From DASVTU01 sp036387415 (GTDB lineage Bacteria; Acidobacteriota; Blastocatellia; Pyrinomonadales; Pyrinomonadaceae), in the NCBI GenBank assembly GCA_036387415.1, contig DASVTU010000018.1, positions 124,001 through 188,000 on the forward strand: 64,000 bases of DNA, in the 5' to 3' direction. Positions within the stretch are counted from its first letter, which is position 1. Every line of letters starts with the position of its first letter. Of this stretch, positions 63,627 through 64,000 are shown one piece after another. The notes beneath the pieces are model-generated. The model made no database searches. It was not told the origin of the DNA and saw only the letters and a program-made list of their open reading frames with translations. The position numbers were made by a program, and so were the translations under genes.

Positions 63627-64000
63627 ATGCCGCTGGCTGCTGTTGAGAACATTATCGAACTTGTCGGGCAGACGCCGCTCCTGCACCTCGCGCGCTTCGC
63701 ACGGCCTCCGCTGGCGAGCATCTATGCCAAGTTGGAGTACATGAATCCCGGCGGCTCCGTCAAAGACCGCGCCGCGTTGGGGATGATTCTAGACGCCGAA
63801 CGGCGCGGCCTTCTGCGTCCCGGTTCGACCATCATCGAACCGACCGCCGGAAACACAGGCATCGGTCTGGCACTCATCGGCGCGGCGCGCGGCTATCGCG
63901 TCATCCTGTGCGTGCCCGAAGGCTACTCGCTTGAGAAGATGAAGATTATGGAAGCCCTCGGCGGCGAGATAGAATATGTGCCGAAGGACGCCGGGATGCA
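63627..64000 (+). CDS. Cysteine synthase family PLP enzyme, truncated by the window end
   Basis: The first 124 codons are present and the gene runs off the right edge. The ATG at 63627 has CGGGGA upstream; an in-frame ATG at 63549 is less likely. Motifs: NIIELVGQTPLLHLARF, KLEYMNPGGSVKDRAALGMI (the Lys of SVKDR binds PLP), EPTAGNTGIGLALIGAARGY (PLP-phosphate and substrate loop) and CVPEGYSLEKMKIMEALG. These fit O-acetylserine sulfhydrylase (CysK/CysM) or cystathionine beta-synthase, and the two cannot be separated without the C-terminal half. It is divergent from the Kdo operon. Confidence 0.93.
   Translation, partial: MPLAAVENIIELVGQTPLLHLARFARPPLASIYAKLEYMNPGGSVKDRAALGMILDAERRGLLRPGSTIIEPTAGNTGIGLALIGAARGYRVILCVPEGYSLEKMKIMEALGGEIEYVPKDAGM

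Overview
The window looks like chromosomal DNA of a GC-rich, Gram-negative bacterium of the Acidobacteriota, most likely class Blastocatellia. This is inferred from gene content and was not checked against a database. The indicators are two very large TonB-dependent receptors with an N-terminal carboxypeptidase-regulatory domain, a Ser/Thr kinase with an N-terminal zinc ribbon and C-terminal TPRs, Kdo (LPS) biosynthesis genes, and secreted proteins of Acidobacteria type. I see no rRNA, tRNA, CRISPR array, prophage or transposase.

Layout. 0-8.2 kb: a coiled-coil membrane protein, an AlkZ-like protein, a secreted subtilisin with an unusual hexapeptide repeat, a GNAT, a hybrid histidine kinase and a receiver protein. 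8.4-21.8 kb: a duplicated secreted glycine-zipper protein, OsmC, a 47-residue metallothionein missed by simple ORF length cut-offs, a lytic transglycosylase lipoprotein, two hypotheticals, a glycogen-debranching enzyme, a DsbA-VKOR disulfide operon, a ferritin-like desaturase, a methyltransferase and a class A beta-lactamase-like protein. 21.8-27.9 kb: a GltS symporter, then a glycolate oxidase operon in which GlcD and GlcE are fused and GlcF follows. 27.9-53.4 kb: the most coherent block. It is almost entirely on the minus strand and reads as a peptidoglycan salvage locus: LysR regulator (divergent), MurNAc kinase (BadF/BadG type), MurQ etherase, HAD hydrolase, sodium:solute symporter, NagZ, a membrane-AmiE-NamZ triple fusion, S1/P1 nuclease, YngK-type glycosidase, two TonB receptors, D-aminoacylase and NagA. 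53.5-63.3 kb: Kdo operon (kdsB, small membrane protein, pyrG, Ser/Thr kinase-TPR, kdsA, catalytically degenerate M1-like protein, kdsC) with a receiver protein. The right edge holds the start of a cysteine synthase.

How the genes work together. In the salvage block NamZ, AmiE and NagZ would release MurNAc, GlcNAc and peptides. The symporter would import the sugars, the kinase would phosphorylate them, MurQ would turn MurNAc-6-P into GlcNAc-6-P, and NagA would deacetylate that. This replaces the PTS MurP route of Bacillus and Escherichia and resembles the murTKQ logic of Tannerella. A 42-bp box matches without gaps (33/42) upstream of the MurNAc kinase operon and upstream of the first TonB receptor, which suggests one regulator joins import and catabolism.

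A second layer lies between the genes. At least nine intergenic spacers carry imperfect palindromes built from short reiterated words, often starting at or including the flanking stop codon. One apparent member lies inside the glcD-glcE reading frame as the fusion linker.
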